Counted from the first letter of the stretch, positions 29,481-37,532 are shown. The stretch: 59,717 nt of DNA from Bilamarchaeum sp040758595 (GCA_040758595.1 JBFLVJ010000009.1:1-59717); one strand, 5' to 3'. Numbers and translations: made by a program. The notes: generated by a model from the letters alone, not told the origin.

Positions 29481-30071
29481 GCTAAAAACAAAGGTGGTTC
29501 TACGGAAGACAAAAAAGAAGCGCGACAGATTGGAGGCGATAAGAAGGCCGAGATTCCGCCTTCCGATGAGAAGAAAGCGCTCCATGCAGAGCAGCGGAAA
29601 GAGCTCGCTTCAGAGCAGAAGAAGATGCTCGAGGGCGACACCGCGAAAGCGTTGGAAGAGCGCATCATGAGGCTCCAGGCCGAGTTCGAGAACTACAAGA
29701 AGCGGAGCGTGAAGGAGAACGACATGCTCCGCGAGAAGGCCTCTGCGGATGCGATGCTGAAGCTGCTCCCGCTGGCTGATGATTTCGGCATGGCGGTAGC
29801 GCACATGGATAGCGCCTCGGACAAGGAGTTCAAGAAAGGCATCGAACTCATATACGCGAAGCTCCTGGACCTCCTGGCCCGGGAGGGAGTTGCCGAGATG
29901 GAGTGCCTTGGCGAGACTTTCGACCCCTACAGGCACGACGCTCTCCGGCACATGGAAGGGGAGGATGGCAGGGTCGTCGAAGTGATACAGAAGGGATATT
30001 TATTCAGGGGGAAGGTCCTGCGGCACGCGAAGGTGGCCGTTGGCAACGGAAAGAAGAAAGAAGATTTGTGA
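29478..30071 (+). CDS. grpE: nucleotide exchange factor GrpE
   Basis: Co-chaperone that releases ADP from DnaK. The conserved part is RIMRLQAEFENYKKRSVKE, then LLPLADDFGMAVAHM, GIELIYAKLLDLLAREGV and the beta-domain FDPYRHDAL...EVIQKGYLFRGKVLRHAKVAV. The first ATG in frame is 29625, but the frame is open and charged upstream (AKNKGGSTEDKKEARQ, then IPPSDEKKALHAEQRKEL), as GrpE N-termini usually are. With the promoter position this suggests initiation at ATT 29478 (197 residues). The 29625 start (148 residues) is the conservative alternative. First gene of grpE-dnaK-J-dnaJ. Confidence 0.88.
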   Translation: MAKNKGGSTEDKKEARQIGGDKKAEIPPSDEKKALHAEQRKELASEQKKMLEGDTAKALEERIMRLQAEFENYKKRSVKENDMLREKASADAMLKLLPLADDFGMAVAHMDSASDKEFKKGIELIYAKLLDLLAREGVAEMECLGETFDPYRHDALRHMEGEDGRVVEVIQKGYLFRGKVLRHAKVAVGNGKKKEDL

Positions 30072-30085
30072 GGAGGTTGATTGGA

Positions 30086-32002
30086 ATGGCTAGGATAATA
30101 GGAATCGATTTGGGCACCTCGAACTCTGCAGCCGCTTTCCTGGAAGGAGGCAGGCCGAAGATAATACCGAGCGCAGAGGGGATGACGCAGTACGGGAAGG
30201 CGTTCCCGAGCTACGTGGCCTTCACGCGCGACGGGCAGAGGATAATCGGCGAGCCCGCCAGGAGGCAGGCGGTCACCAATCCTGAGGGGACTGTCTCGGC
30301 GTTCAAGAGGAAGATGGGTTCGGATTACAAGTACAAAATCCACAGCAAGGAGTACAGGCCCCAGGAATTGTCTGCCGTGCTCCTCCAGAAAATCAAGAAG
30401 GACGCTGAGGAGTTCCTCGGGGAGAAGGTGGAAAAGGCGGTCATCACCGTCCCGGCGTACTTCAACGACAACCAGAGGCAGGCGACGAAAGATGCAGGCT
30501 CCATAGCCGGGCTGGAAGTGGTAAGGCTGGTGAACGAGCCGACCGCCGCTTGCCTCGCCTACGGGCTTGACAAGGCCGGAAAGGAGATGAAGATACTGGT
30601 CTTCGACCTGGGTGGAGGCACCCTGGATGTCACCGTCATGGACTTCGGAGAGGGCGTCTTCGAGGTCAAATCCACAAGCGGCGACACGCAACTGGGCGGG
30701 ACCGACATGGACAGGATAATCGCCGAATACCTCACCGACCAGTTCAGGAAGGAAAGCGGAGTGGATATCTCCAAGGACAGGCAGGCCAAGCAGAGGGTAC
30801 TGGAGGCGGCCGAGAAGGCGAAGATAGAGCTGTCCACTTCGCTTGACAGCGAGATAAACCTGCCGTTCCTGGCTTCTGTGGACAACCAGCCCAAGCACTT
30901 CGTGCACAGACTGACCCGCGCGAAGCTGGAGGACCTGGTGAGGCCGGTCATCGAAAGGTGCAGGGCCCCTGTCGAGCAGGCGCTCAAGGACGCGAAGCTA
31001 ACTCCTTCCAATGTGGACAAGATAATACTAGTGGGAGGCCCCACGAGGATGCCCATAGTGCAGAAATTCGTGGAGGACGTCATCGGCAAGAAAGTGGAGA
31101 GGGGCATCGATCCGATGGAATGCGTCGCCATGGGCGCTGCCGTCCAGGCCGGGGTGCTGTCCGGAGAGGTGAAGGACATCCTCCTGCTCGATGTGACCCC
31201 GCTCTCGCTCGGGCTGGAGACGCTCGGCGGCGTGATGACCAAGCTGATAGAGAGGAACACCACCATCCCGACCAAGAAGAGCCAGGTGTTTTCCACAGCC
31301 GCAGATATGCAGACCGCTGTCGATATCCACATCCTCCAGGGCGAGAGGCCGATGGCAAAGGACAACGTGGAATTGGGCAAGTTCTCGCTGGTCGGGATAC
31401 CTCCTGCGCCTAGAGGGGTGCCGCAGATAGAAGTCACCTTCGATATCGACGCCAACGGCATCCTGCACGTCCATGCCAAGGACAATGCCACCGGCAAGGA
31501 GCAGAGCATGAGGGTGACCGCGCCCCTGAAGATGTCTGACGACGAGATAAAGAAGAAGATGGCCGAAGCCGACAGCCACGCCGAGCAGGACAAGAAGGCC
31601 CTAGAGCTGGCGACCTCCAGGAACGAAGCCGAATCCCTGATCTATGTGGCGAAGAAGACTGTCGACGAGCTCAAGGACAAGATGTCCAAGGAGCAGTACG
31701 ACAAACTGAGCTCCGCCCAGAAGAAGCTGGAGGACCTCATGAAGAGCGAGGACGTCGGGGCGATACGCGCCGCGACAGAGGATCTCAAGAAAGCGCTCCA
31801 GGAGATAGGCGGAAGCATGTACGGCCAGCAGGGTGCCGGCCCGGATATGGGCGGAGGCCCTGGACAGGGGACCGGAAACCCGGAACCGGGAGCCGAAGGG
31901 AAGGATTATGAACAGGTCAAGAAAAAGAAGAAAAAGGATGATGACGTAGTGGAAGGCCAATACGAGAAGGTGGACGACAAAAAAGGTGAAGAGAAGAAGT
32001 GA
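30086..32002 (+). CDS. dnaK: molecular chaperone DnaK (Hsp70)
   Basis: ATP-dependent chaperone of 638 residues. The nucleotide-binding domain begins MARIIGIDLGTSNSAAAFLE and contains NEPTAACLAYGLD, VFDLGGGTLDVTVMD and ILVGGPTRMP. The substrate-binding domain (LLDVTPLSLGLETLGGVMTKLIERNTTIP) and helical lid follow. The C-terminus has a Gly/Pro stretch (GPGQGTGNPEPGAEG) that coincides with a dispersed-repeat-like sequence near 31866-31895, then a charged end. Archaeal dnaK was acquired from bacteria. An AGGAGGT site precedes ATG 30086. The stop overlaps the next gene start (GTGA). Confidence 0.97.
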   Translation: MARIIGIDLGTSNSAAAFLEGGRPKIIPSAEGMTQYGKAFPSYVAFTRDGQRIIGEPARRQAVTNPEGTVSAFKRKMGSDYKYKIHSKEYRPQELSAVLLQKIKKDAEEFLGEKVEKAVITVPAYFNDNQRQATKDAGSIAGLEVVRLVNEPTAACLAYGLDKAGKEMKILVFDLGGGTLDVTVMDFGEGVFEVKSTSGDTQLGGTDMDRIIAEYLTDQFRKESGVDISKDRQAKQRVLEAAEKAKIELSTSLDSEINLPFLASVDNQPKHFVHRLTRAKLEDLVRPVIERCRAPVEQALKDAKLTPSNVDKIILVGGPTRMPIVQKFVEDVIGKKVERGIDPMECVAMGAAVQAGVLSGEVKDILLLDVTPLSLGLETLGGVMTKLIERNTTIPTKKSQVFSTAADMQTAVDIHILQGERPMAKDNVELGKFSLVGIPPAPRGVPQIEVTFDIDANGILHVHAKDNATGKEQSMRVTAPLKMSDDEIKKKMAEADSHAEQDKKALELATSRNEAESLIYVAKKTVDELKDKMSKEQYDKLSSAQKKLEDLMKSEDVGAIRAATEDLKKALQEIGGSMYGQQGAGPDMGGGPGQGTGNPEPGAEGKDYEQVKKKKKKDDDVVEGQYEKVDDKKGEEKK

Positions 32003-32304
32003 AGGATTACCATGCGGTGCTGGGCGTGTCCAAGGACGCTGACGAGAAGGAGATTAAGAAGGCCTACCGGAGGCTCGCCCTCAAGTACCACCCGGACCGC
32101 AACAGCTCGCCCAAAGCGAAAGAGAGGTTCGGTGAGATAAGCGAGGCCTATGCCGTGCTCACCGGAAAGGAGAGCCCGCCCGCTCCCCCTCCGAGAAGGC
32201 CGAGGCGCAGAGAGCCCATGAGCGAAGAGGAGATGTGGACGCGGGACGTGGTGCGCGTGTGGATGGGCATGGAGCAGGAAGATCACAACAACATGTACCG
32301 CTGA
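31999..32304 (+). CDS. J-domain-only co-chaperone
   Basis: A 101-residue protein consisting of a J domain plus a short basic/acidic tail. The start GTG 31999 overlaps the dnaK stop. KDYHAVLGVSKDADEKEIKKAYRRLALKYHPDRN contains the HPD tripeptide needed to stimulate Hsp70 ATPase. The zinc-finger and C-terminal substrate domains of DnaJ are absent; after residue 65 comes APPPRRPRRREPMSEEEMW. It seems a duplicated J domain specialised for this DnaK, placed between dnaK and the full dnaJ, 12 nt before the latter. Confidence 0.9.
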   Translation: MKDYHAVLGVSKDADEKEIKKAYRRLALKYHPDRNSSPKAKERFGEISEAYAVLTGKESPPAPPPRRPRRREPMSEEEMWTRDVVRVWMGMEQEDHNNMYR

Positions 32305-32316
32305 GGGAACTGTGAT

Positions 32317-33432
32317 ATGGCCGCAAAGGGAGACTACTACGAGATCCTCGGGGTGGAGAAGGGAGCGAGCAAGGAGGAGATAAAAAAGGCATACAGGAAG
32401 CTCGCGCTCAAGTACCACCCTGACAAGAACAGCGAACCGGGAGCGGCCGAGAGGTTCAAGGAGATAAGCGAGGCCTATGCCGTCCTCAGCGACGAGAGCA
32501 AACGGGCCACCTATGACCAGTACGGCCATGCCGGCTTCGACCGGATGTACAGCCAGGAGGACATCTTCCGGAGCGCGGATTTCAGCGATTTCGAGGATCT
32601 GTTCGGCAGCATGGGGGGACCGTTCGGAGGGATGTTCGGGCAGATGTTCGGCCATATGTACCGGGCAGCCGGAGGGAGGATGCGGGAGTACGGCGCTGAT
32701 CTGGAGACCCGGCTCGACATCACGCTCGAAGAGGCCGCCAAAGGCGTCAAGAAGGATATCAGCTTCAACCACAGCAAGGCGTGCGGCAAATGCGGAGGGA
32801 GCGGAAGCGAGCCTGGAAGCCAGAGGAGGGCGTGCGGCCAATGCGGAGGAAGGGGCCAGGTCCAGCAGTCCAGGAGGGCCGGTCCGATGCAGTTCTATAC
32901 GGTCACCACCTGCCCGAAATGCAAAGGCGAGGGCAGTATCGTGGAGGACCCCTGCAAAGGGTGCAGGGGCACCGGAAAGGTCAGCGAGAGGGAGCACCTC
33001 AAGGTGGATATCCCGGCGGGCGTTCAGAGCGGTATGAGGCTGCGGCTCGATGGCATGGGTGAGTTCGGCAAAGACGGGCCAGGGGACCTGTTCGTCAAGG
33101 TCTTCGTCGAGCCGCATGATTCGTTCGAGCGGCAGGGCGACGACCTCTATATAGAGGTCCCGATAACGTTCCCGCAGGCCGCGCTGGGGGAGGACATCAA
33201 GGTCCCGACGCTAGGAGGGAAGGCGAAACTGCACATACCTCCAGGCACCCATTCGCATACCATATTCAAGCTGAAAGGCGAAGGCATGCCGAAACTCGGG
33301 CGCAACGGCAGGGGAGACGAGCTCGTCCGTGTCATAATCGACGTGCCGGCCAAGCTCTCGAAGAAGCAGAAGGAGCTGCTGGGCGAATTCGAGAAAGAAG
33401 GGGAAAAGAAAGGGCTGTTCGGGATGTTCTGA
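32317..33432 (+). CDS. dnaJ: chaperone protein DnaJ
   Basis: Full-length Hsp40 of 371 residues. It has the N-terminal J domain with HPD (LKYHPDKNSEP), a Gly/Phe/Met-rich linker (FGSMGGPFGGMFGQMFG) and the zinc-binding domain with four CxxCxGxG repeats (CGKCGGSG, CGQCGGRG, CPKCKGEG, CKGCRGTG). The C-terminal peptide-binding domains (VDIPAGVQSGMRLRLDGMG and VPTLGGKAKLHIPPGTHSH) complete it. It hands substrates to DnaK and stimulates its ATPase. Last gene of the operon. Confidence 0.97.
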   Translation: MAAKGDYYEILGVEKGASKEEIKKAYRKLALKYHPDKNSEPGAAERFKEISEAYAVLSDESKRATYDQYGHAGFDRMYSQEDIFRSADFSDFEDLFGSMGGPFGGMFGQMFGHMYRAAGGRMREYGADLETRLDITLEEAAKGVKKDISFNHSKACGKCGGSGSEPGSQRRACGQCGGRGQVQQSRRAGPMQFYTVTTCPKCKGEGSIVEDPCKGCRGTGKVSEREHLKVDIPAGVQSGMRLRLDGMGEFGKDGPGDLFVKVFVEPHDSFERQGDDLYIEVPITFPQAALGEDIKVPTLGGKAKLHIPPGTHSHTIFKLKGEGMPKLGRNGRGDELVRVIIDVPAKLSKKQKELLGEFEKEGEKKGLFGMF

Positions 33433-33442
33433 ATCCCGAGAA

Positions 33443-34321
33443 TCACTTGAGGAACTCCACTATCACATCCTCGAGCGAATCAGAGGTGCCTTCCGTGGCG
33501 GCGAACATGTCGGTCCCGTGGGCCGAGCCGGAGTATATCCTCTTCTCCATCTCCGGCCGGGATGACAGGGCCTCTATCTCGCTTATGCTCTGGGCCGAGT
33601 AGCTGTCGCCGGACGAGGCCACCACGTATACCGGCCTGATGTAGTCCTCCAGCGCATCGCGTATATCCACTCCGCGGTATTCCATGCCCGGAGAGAGCAT
33701 CACCACCTTGGTTATGGCTTTGTCCTGCACCGCCGCGTTTATCGCAGAGGTGGAGCCCATGCTCGCACCCACCACATAGAGCTGGGACAACGAAGGATAC
33801 CTGGGTTCGAGGTTCTTCTTTATGTTCAGTATGTCAGTCTTCATGTCCCGGAAACCATCCTGGTTGAACGATTCCCAGCTGCCCTGGTTGTCGCTCTCCC
33901 CATGGCCCCTTGGATCGATGGCCAATATGAGCGCATCCGGGAAATTGCTGTGCAGCTTCTCGATGAAACTGATGGGGTAGCTGTTGCGGTCCTTGCCCAG
34001 CATGGGCACCAGCACTATCGCTTTCTTCGTCACGCCCTCCTTGCTGGCATAGAGGGTGCCGTGTATCTTCCAGATGCCCGAGTTGTAGATGAACTCCTCG
34101 TTCTCGAGCGAGGTCACCGGCTGCGCCGGCGGCTGTTCCGCTGGCTGGACGGTCTCCTCGGCTGGCGCTGCCGGCTCTGACGGCACCGGCTCTTGCGACG
34201 GAGCGGTACCGGTCGGCTGGCCTGAAGGGAGCGCGGGCTGCGCCGGAGCCGGCGATTGCTGCGGTGCGGCGGTGCATCCGAGAAGGAGCAGCGCGGCCGC
34301 CAATAGCATGAATGCCCTCAT
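33443..34321 (-). CDS. alpha/beta-hydrolase lipoprotein
   Basis: A 292-residue protein anchored by a lipoprotein signal (MRAFMLLAAALLLLGCTAAP). A Pro/Glu-rich linker of about 50 residues follows. The hydrolase domain has the nucleophile elbow GASMGS (serine near residue 191), an acid in VVASSGDSYS near residue 239 and the histidine in SGSAHGTDMF near residue 267; AIDPRGHGESDNQG and KKAIVLVPMLGKDRNSYP are typical of the fold. It probably cleaves an ester or amide outside the cell; the substrate is unknown. Possibly followed by no partner: it is convergent with dnaJ. Confidence 0.87.
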   Translation of the reverse strand: MRAFMLLAAALLLLGCTAAPQQSPAPAQPALPSGQPTGTAPSQEPVPSEPAAPAEETVQPAEQPPAQPVTSLENEEFIYNSGIWKIHGTLYASKEGVTKKAIVLVPMLGKDRNSYPISFIEKLHSNFPDALILAIDPRGHGESDNQGSWESFNQDGFRDMKTDILNIKKNLEPRYPSLSQLYVVGASMGSTSAINAAVQDKAITKVVMLSPGMEYRGVDIRDALEDYIRPVYVVASSGDSYSAQSISEIEALSSRPEMEKRIYSGSAHGTDMFAATEGTSDSLEDVIVEFLK

Positions 34322-34323
34322 GT

Positions 34324-34626
34324 TCAGCGCCTCTTTTTAGCAGGCTTCTTCTTTGCCGCGCTCTTGGCAGTCTTCGATTTCACCGGCTTCTTGGCTTTTG
34401 CCTTGGGCGCGGTCGCGCTCGCCACCGGGATGGTATCGCAGCACCTGCACATGGTCTCCATCTCGACATCCATCAGTTCCAATGAGTGGGATAGCCCCTC
34501 GAGCGATATGATCAGCCGGTCGACCCAGCTCGCCACCAGGTGCGTGTCGGCGACCTCAGCGTTGTCGAACATCTCCTGCCTCAGGGCGCGCAATTCATCC
34601 CTGAACTCTGCGATGGTCTTCACCAT
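34324..34626 (-). CDS. small helical protein with lysine-rich tail
   Basis: A 100-residue protein of unknown family. Residues 1-65 are helical (VKTIAEFRDELRALRQEMFD, then HLVASWVDRLIISLEGLSHS). METMCRCCDTIP provides three cysteines. Residues 72-100 are a histone H1-like tail (KAKAKKPVKSKTAKSAAKKK). The start ATG 34626 is chosen because further upstream the frame overlaps ksgA. It lies between ksgA and the hydrolase on the same strand. The basic tail suggests nucleic-acid binding. Confidence 0.72.
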   Translation of the reverse strand: MVKTIAEFRDELRALRQEMFDNAEVADTHLVASWVDRLIISLEGLSHSLELMDVEMETMCRCCDTIPVASATAPKAKAKKPVKSKTAKSAAKKKPAKKRR

Positions 34627-34658
34627 TTCATCACCGCAATGGCTAGGGAAATGATGTT

Positions 34659-35510
34659 TTAAACGTTTTCGAGGCGCTTTGCGATATCGAGGCATTCCTC
34701 CTTGGAGAGCTCTCGCGCGCGGCGCTTGAGATAGTGGCTTATCGCGGCCAGGTCTTCGTCCTTGAACATCTTCGAGTCCAGCAGGGCGTTGCGCACGGTC
34801 TTGTTGCGGTGCTGGAAGAGCCAGCGGATGATGTTCTCCTGGAGCTGGCTCGCCCGGAATCCCGTGGGCCTGATGACGATTATCGCCGAATCCACTTCAG
34901 GCGGCGGCCGGAAGAGATGGCGCAGGACCTTGCGCTCGAATTTTATGTCGAATGCGAGCTGGGAGGTGACGCTGAGGCGGCCGTAGTTGCGCTCTCCGGG
35001 CTTGGCCACCATCTTCTCAGCGAATTCCTTCTGGACCATGAGCACCCCGCGCCCGAATCTGATGTAGCGCAGGTGGAAGACTATGCCCGATGAGATGTAG
35101 TAGGGGATGTTGCCGACGACGACATCCACGGATTCCGGTAGCGGCACCTCCAGGAAATCCCCTTCTATTATCTCGATTTTCCTGCTCCCAGAATATTTCT
35201 CGCGGAGCATCTGCGCGAATCTCGGGTCCTTCTCTATGGCGATCAGCTTCGCCGGATTCTTTGCGAGAACTGCATCCGTGAGCCTGCCGTCCCCGGGCCC
35301 TACCTCGAGGACGATCTTGCCTTCAGGATCCGCCAGCTCGGCCTCTATCGCGAGGATGTTCTGGTCCTTCAGGAAGTGCTGGCCTAGCGACTTGTCCGGC
35401 CTGCGGTCGCGTCCTGACCCGGCATGGCGGGTTTTGTGTTTCGGGTTCCGGGTTTTGAGTGGTTCGCCGCGATGGCGTTTCCCATGCCCGCGGTTATAGG
35501 ATATGCTCAT
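34659..35510 (-). CDS. ksgA: 16S rRNA dimethyladenosine transferase
   Basis: Dimethylates two adjacent adenines near the 3' end of 16S rRNA (Dim1/KsgA family). Landmarks: SLGQHFLKDQNILAIE, the SAM motif VLEVGPGDGRLTD, VEGD-like IIEGDFLEVPLP and the catalytic NIPYYISS; the helical C-terminal domain with FRPPPEVDSAII follows. The family normally starts just before SLGQHFL; here about 37 residues (SYNRGHGKRHRGEPLKTRNP...) precede it and no later start codon exists, and part of this extension (KTRNPKHKTRHAG) is encoded by the dispersed repeat. The start overlaps the DUF357 gene by 17 nt. Confidence 0.94.
   Translation of the reverse strand: MSISYNRGHGKRHRGEPLKTRNPKHKTRHAGSGRDRRPDKSLGQHFLKDQNILAIEAELADPEGKIVLEVGPGDGRLTDAVLAKNPAKLIAIEKDPRFAQMLREKYSGSRKIEIIEGDFLEVPLPESVDVVVGNIPYYISSGIVFHLRYIRFGRGVLMVQKEFAEKMVAKPGERNYGRLSVTSQLAFDIKFERKVLRHLFRPPPEVDSAIIVIRPTGFRASQLQENIIRWLFQHRNKTVRNALLDSKMFKDEDLAAISHYLKRRARELSKEECLDIAKRLENV
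35430..35475. repeat. dispersed repeat encoding the KsgA N-terminal extension
   Basis: GGGTTTTGTGTTTCGGGTTCCGGGTTTTGAG lies between the ksgA start codon and its conserved region. Confidence 0.65.
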
Positions 35511-35742
35511 CCCTCTTCCCCTCCACGAGCAGCAGGGCATCTATATGGCCGTAGGCGTAGTTGGCGGCCCCGAAAGAAGTGAAATAGTCGCCATTGTCAT
35601 AGAAGTGCTGCGCGTCCTTCTGGTAGTTCTCGGCATGCTCCAGGACCTGTGGGTACTTCCTGTCCAGCCTCAGCGATTTGAAGATGGCGATTATCTTCTC
35701 CAGCTTGTCCAGGTCCTTCTTCGCCCTCTCCTTTTCGTCCAT
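35494..35742 (-). CDS. DUF357 family protein
   Basis: An 82-residue helical protein (MDEKERAKKDLDKLEKIIAI, then HAENYQKDAQHFYDNGDYFTSFGAANYAYGHIDALL). The NYxxDAxxFYxxGDyvxAfgainYAyGwlDa pattern is characteristic of archaeal DUF357 (UPF0332-like) proteins, for which no function is proven. The start overlaps the nitroreductase stop (TGATG) and the end overlaps the ksgA start, giving a tightly coupled operon nitroreductase-DUF357-ksgA. Confidence 0.88.
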   Translation of the reverse strand: MDEKERAKKDLDKLEKIIAIFKSLRLDRKYPQVLEHAENYQKDAQHFYDNGDYFTSFGAANYAYGHIDALLLVEGKRDEHIL

Positions 35743-36257
35743 CAAATCTCCTTCACCACTTGTTTGAGCGGCTTCCTTCCGGTAGGCTCCGGCTTCTCGG
35801 CTGCATAGCCTATCGGGAGGATGGCGACAGGCACTTCGAACGGCATGGCCTGTATTATGCGCGACACCTCCAGCGGGTCGAACCCACCCACCCACACGGT
35901 GGCCAGGCCCTCGGCTTCTATGGCCAGCTGGGCGTATGCGCAGGCGATGGTGGCATCCTGGATGGAGTAGAGCTCGAACCCCCTCTGCTCGTATTTGGAT
36001 TCGGCCTGCTTCTGGTCCGCGCAGAAGACGAGCACCGCCGGCGCCTGCGATAGGAATTCCTGATATGAGCATGCCGGAACCAGGTCCTTCCTGGCATCCT
36101 CCGAGCGTACGATATATACCTTATATGACTGGAGGTTCCCCGCCGAGGGGGCTCGTTCCATTGCCGCGAGTATGCGCCTGAGCTTCTCGGGCTCCACCGG
36201 GTTCTCAGAGAAGGCCCGGACCGAATGCCGGTTTTTTATGAGTTCATAGAATCCCAT
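35742..36257 (-). CDS. nitroreductase family flavoprotein
   Basis: A 171-residue FMN-dependent oxidoreductase-type protein. It shows the flavin-binding start ELIKNRHSVRAFSENPV, then RILAAMERAPSAGNLQSYKVYIV, an IQDATIACAYAQLAIEAEGLATVWVGGF helix and PVAILPIGYAAEKP. Substrate unknown; archaeal relatives act on NAD(P)H and various acceptors. It leads the operon with DUF357 and ksgA. The upstream 80 nt contain dispersed repeat. Confidence 0.9.
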   Translation of the reverse strand: MGFYELIKNRHSVRAFSENPVEPEKLRRILAAMERAPSAGNLQSYKVYIVRSEDARKDLVPACSYQEFLSQAPAVLVFCADQKQAESKYEQRGFELYSIQDATIACAYAQLAIEAEGLATVWVGGFDPLEVSRIIQAMPFEVPVAILPIGYAAEKPEPTGRKPLKQVVKEI

Positions 36258-36299
36258 GGTCAGTAATGAGAAGGGAGAGATTATAGTATATTTGGGAGG

Positions 36300-36339
36300 C
36301 GGGCCGGAACCGGAGGCCGGGAACCGGAAACGTTTAATG
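36300..36339. repeat. dispersed repeat before the third TGCCCCCGGAG element
   Basis: GGCCGGAACCGGAGGCCGGG and AACCGGAAACG units. Confidence 0.55.
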
Positions 36340-36416
36340 CCCCCGGAGCGGGCCGGGACTTATACGTAGTCCGCGACGGGACTCATGATGGCCTGAGCTA
36401 GAAAGAAGACAGAAGT
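36340..36416 (+). ncRNA. TGCCCCCGGAG element, copy 3 (putative structured RNA)
   Basis: TGCCCCCGGAGCGGGC, hairpin GGACT-TATACGT-AGTCC, then GCGACGGGA, CTCA-TGATGGCC-TGAG and the tail AGAAAGAAGACAGAAG. Same block order as at 7261 and 26486. It lies 28 nt from the 3' end of the 5S rRNA gene. Confidence 0.42.
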
Positions 36417-36444
36417 TCCAGAAGTAATCAGGAGAAATATAGGT

Positions 36445-36558
36445 GTCAGCAGCAGTGCGTTTTCCCGCCCGAAGGGCAGTACTCACAACACCGTGGAGGG
36501 CCTTAACTTCTGAGTTCGGAACGGGATCAGGTTTTACCCCCTCCCTGTGACCGCTGAC
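36445..36558 (-). rRNA. rrf: 5S ribosomal RNA
   Basis: Read on the minus strand: GTCAGCGGTCACAGGGAGGG at the 5' end, the universal block CCCGTTCCGAACTCAGAAGT, GGCCCTCC, GAGTACTGCC and 3' GCTGCTGAC, which pairs with the 5' GTCAGCGG. About 114 nt, normal size. No 16S, 23S or tRNA genes lie next to it, so it is an unlinked 5S gene with its own promoter. Confidence 0.96.
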
Positions 36559-36580
36559 AAGTCAAGTATATGTTATCAGG

Positions 36581-36590
36581 TATTTAAAAA
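36581..36590. promoter_or_regulatory. shared TATA box for 5S rRNA (leftward) and the membrane gene (rightward)
   Basis: TATTTAAAAA is near-palindromic and lies about 26 nt from the 5S start (36558) on one side and about 27 nt from ATG 36613 on the other. One element may serve both directions. Confidence 0.55.
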
Positions 36591-36612
36591 GATTGCTACG
36601 GCATCCCTATCC

Positions 36613-37494
36613 ATGCCAGCCACCATAGGAGAAGCGTTCAACTCATTCAAGGAAGCGCTCGGGTTCCTGCTATCGAAGCCCGGGCCGATCCTATCCGATT
36701 TCGCCAAGGTCGCCGCGCTCGGCCTGGTCGTGCAGTTCGCGCTCAGCGGATTGACCATCGTCCTGGCCTCGGCCATGGGTGTCGATCTGGAGAGCGTTGC
36801 TGATCCGCCGCTGGAGTTCATGTTGATCGCGATACTAATCGCAATCCCGGCAGTGATAACGAACGGGGCCATCAACGCGACCCCGTACTACTTGGTCCAG
36901 GAGCGGGAAGGCGGGAAGAGAGGGGATGTGATAAAGAAGATGCTGGCCCTGCTGCTCCCGATTGGCGCTTACATGGCGGCCTTCGCGGCCCTGATGATAG
37001 GGCTGATGATAGGGACCGTCGCCCTGGCCGCGCTCGGCTCGACGCTCAATCTGCTTATCGGGTTGGCGGCAGGCATGATCGGCATCTTCGCGATGGTGGC
37101 TGCGATCTTCGGGCTCCAGTTCGCGGTGCCTGAGATAGTGCTCCGGGGAACAGGAGCCATAGAGAGCATGAAACGCTCATGGAAACTGTCCACGAGCAAC
37201 ATGGTCGCGGTCTTCGTCTTTGATGTGATGCTTGTGCTTATCGTCATGAGCTTCTACGCGCTCTTCGCGGGCATCGCATCCCTCGGCGCTTCGGCAGGCG
37301 ATTTCCTGGGCATGTCCTATTCCATGCTCGTGAGCCTGGTTAGCGGCATGGTCATGACTACGGTCACGGTGATGCCTTATTACTTCCTCTGGAAGAAGAT
37401 CGCGGTGCCGGTGGCTGCCAAGAGCGCTCCCCAGATGCCCGAGGCCAAGCCCAGACAGGTACCGAAAAGGAAGGGCAGGCGCTCCAAGCGATGA
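36613..37494 (+). CDS. multi-pass membrane protein
   Basis: A 293-residue protein with about six hydrophobic segments, including VAALGLVVQFALSGLTIVLAS, FMLIAILIAIPAVITNG, LLPIGAYMAAFAALMIGLMI and FVFDVMLVLIVMSFYALFAG. The soluble N-terminus PATIGEAFNSFKEALGFLLS and the motif FAVPEIVLRGTGAIESMKRSWKL resemble archaeal DUF7847/glycerophosphodiesterase-membrane-domain type proteins. The end is a short basic tail. Start ATG 36613 (rather than one overlapping 5S rRNA) fits the TATA box. Function unknown. Confidence 0.82.
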   Translation: MPATIGEAFNSFKEALGFLLSKPGPILSDFAKVAALGLVVQFALSGLTIVLASAMGVDLESVADPPLEFMLIAILIAIPAVITNGAINATPYYLVQEREGGKRGDVIKKMLALLLPIGAYMAAFAALMIGLMIGTVALAALGSTLNLLIGLAAGMIGIFAMVAAIFGLQFAVPEIVLRGTGAIESMKRSWKLSTSNMVAVFVFDVMLVLIVMSFYALFAGIASLGASAGDFLGMSYSMLVSLVSGMVMTTVTVMPYYFLWKKIAVPVAAKSAPQMPEAKPRQVPKRKGRRSKR

Positions 37495-37532
37495 CTATAA
37501 AATCATTCTGAGGATAATCTATCCTTGGTCTT

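Noticed and set aside
36340..36416. Considered a C/D-box guide RNA because of CATGATGG and CTGA words
   Set aside because: The boxes are not at the ends and are not conserved in the two related copies.
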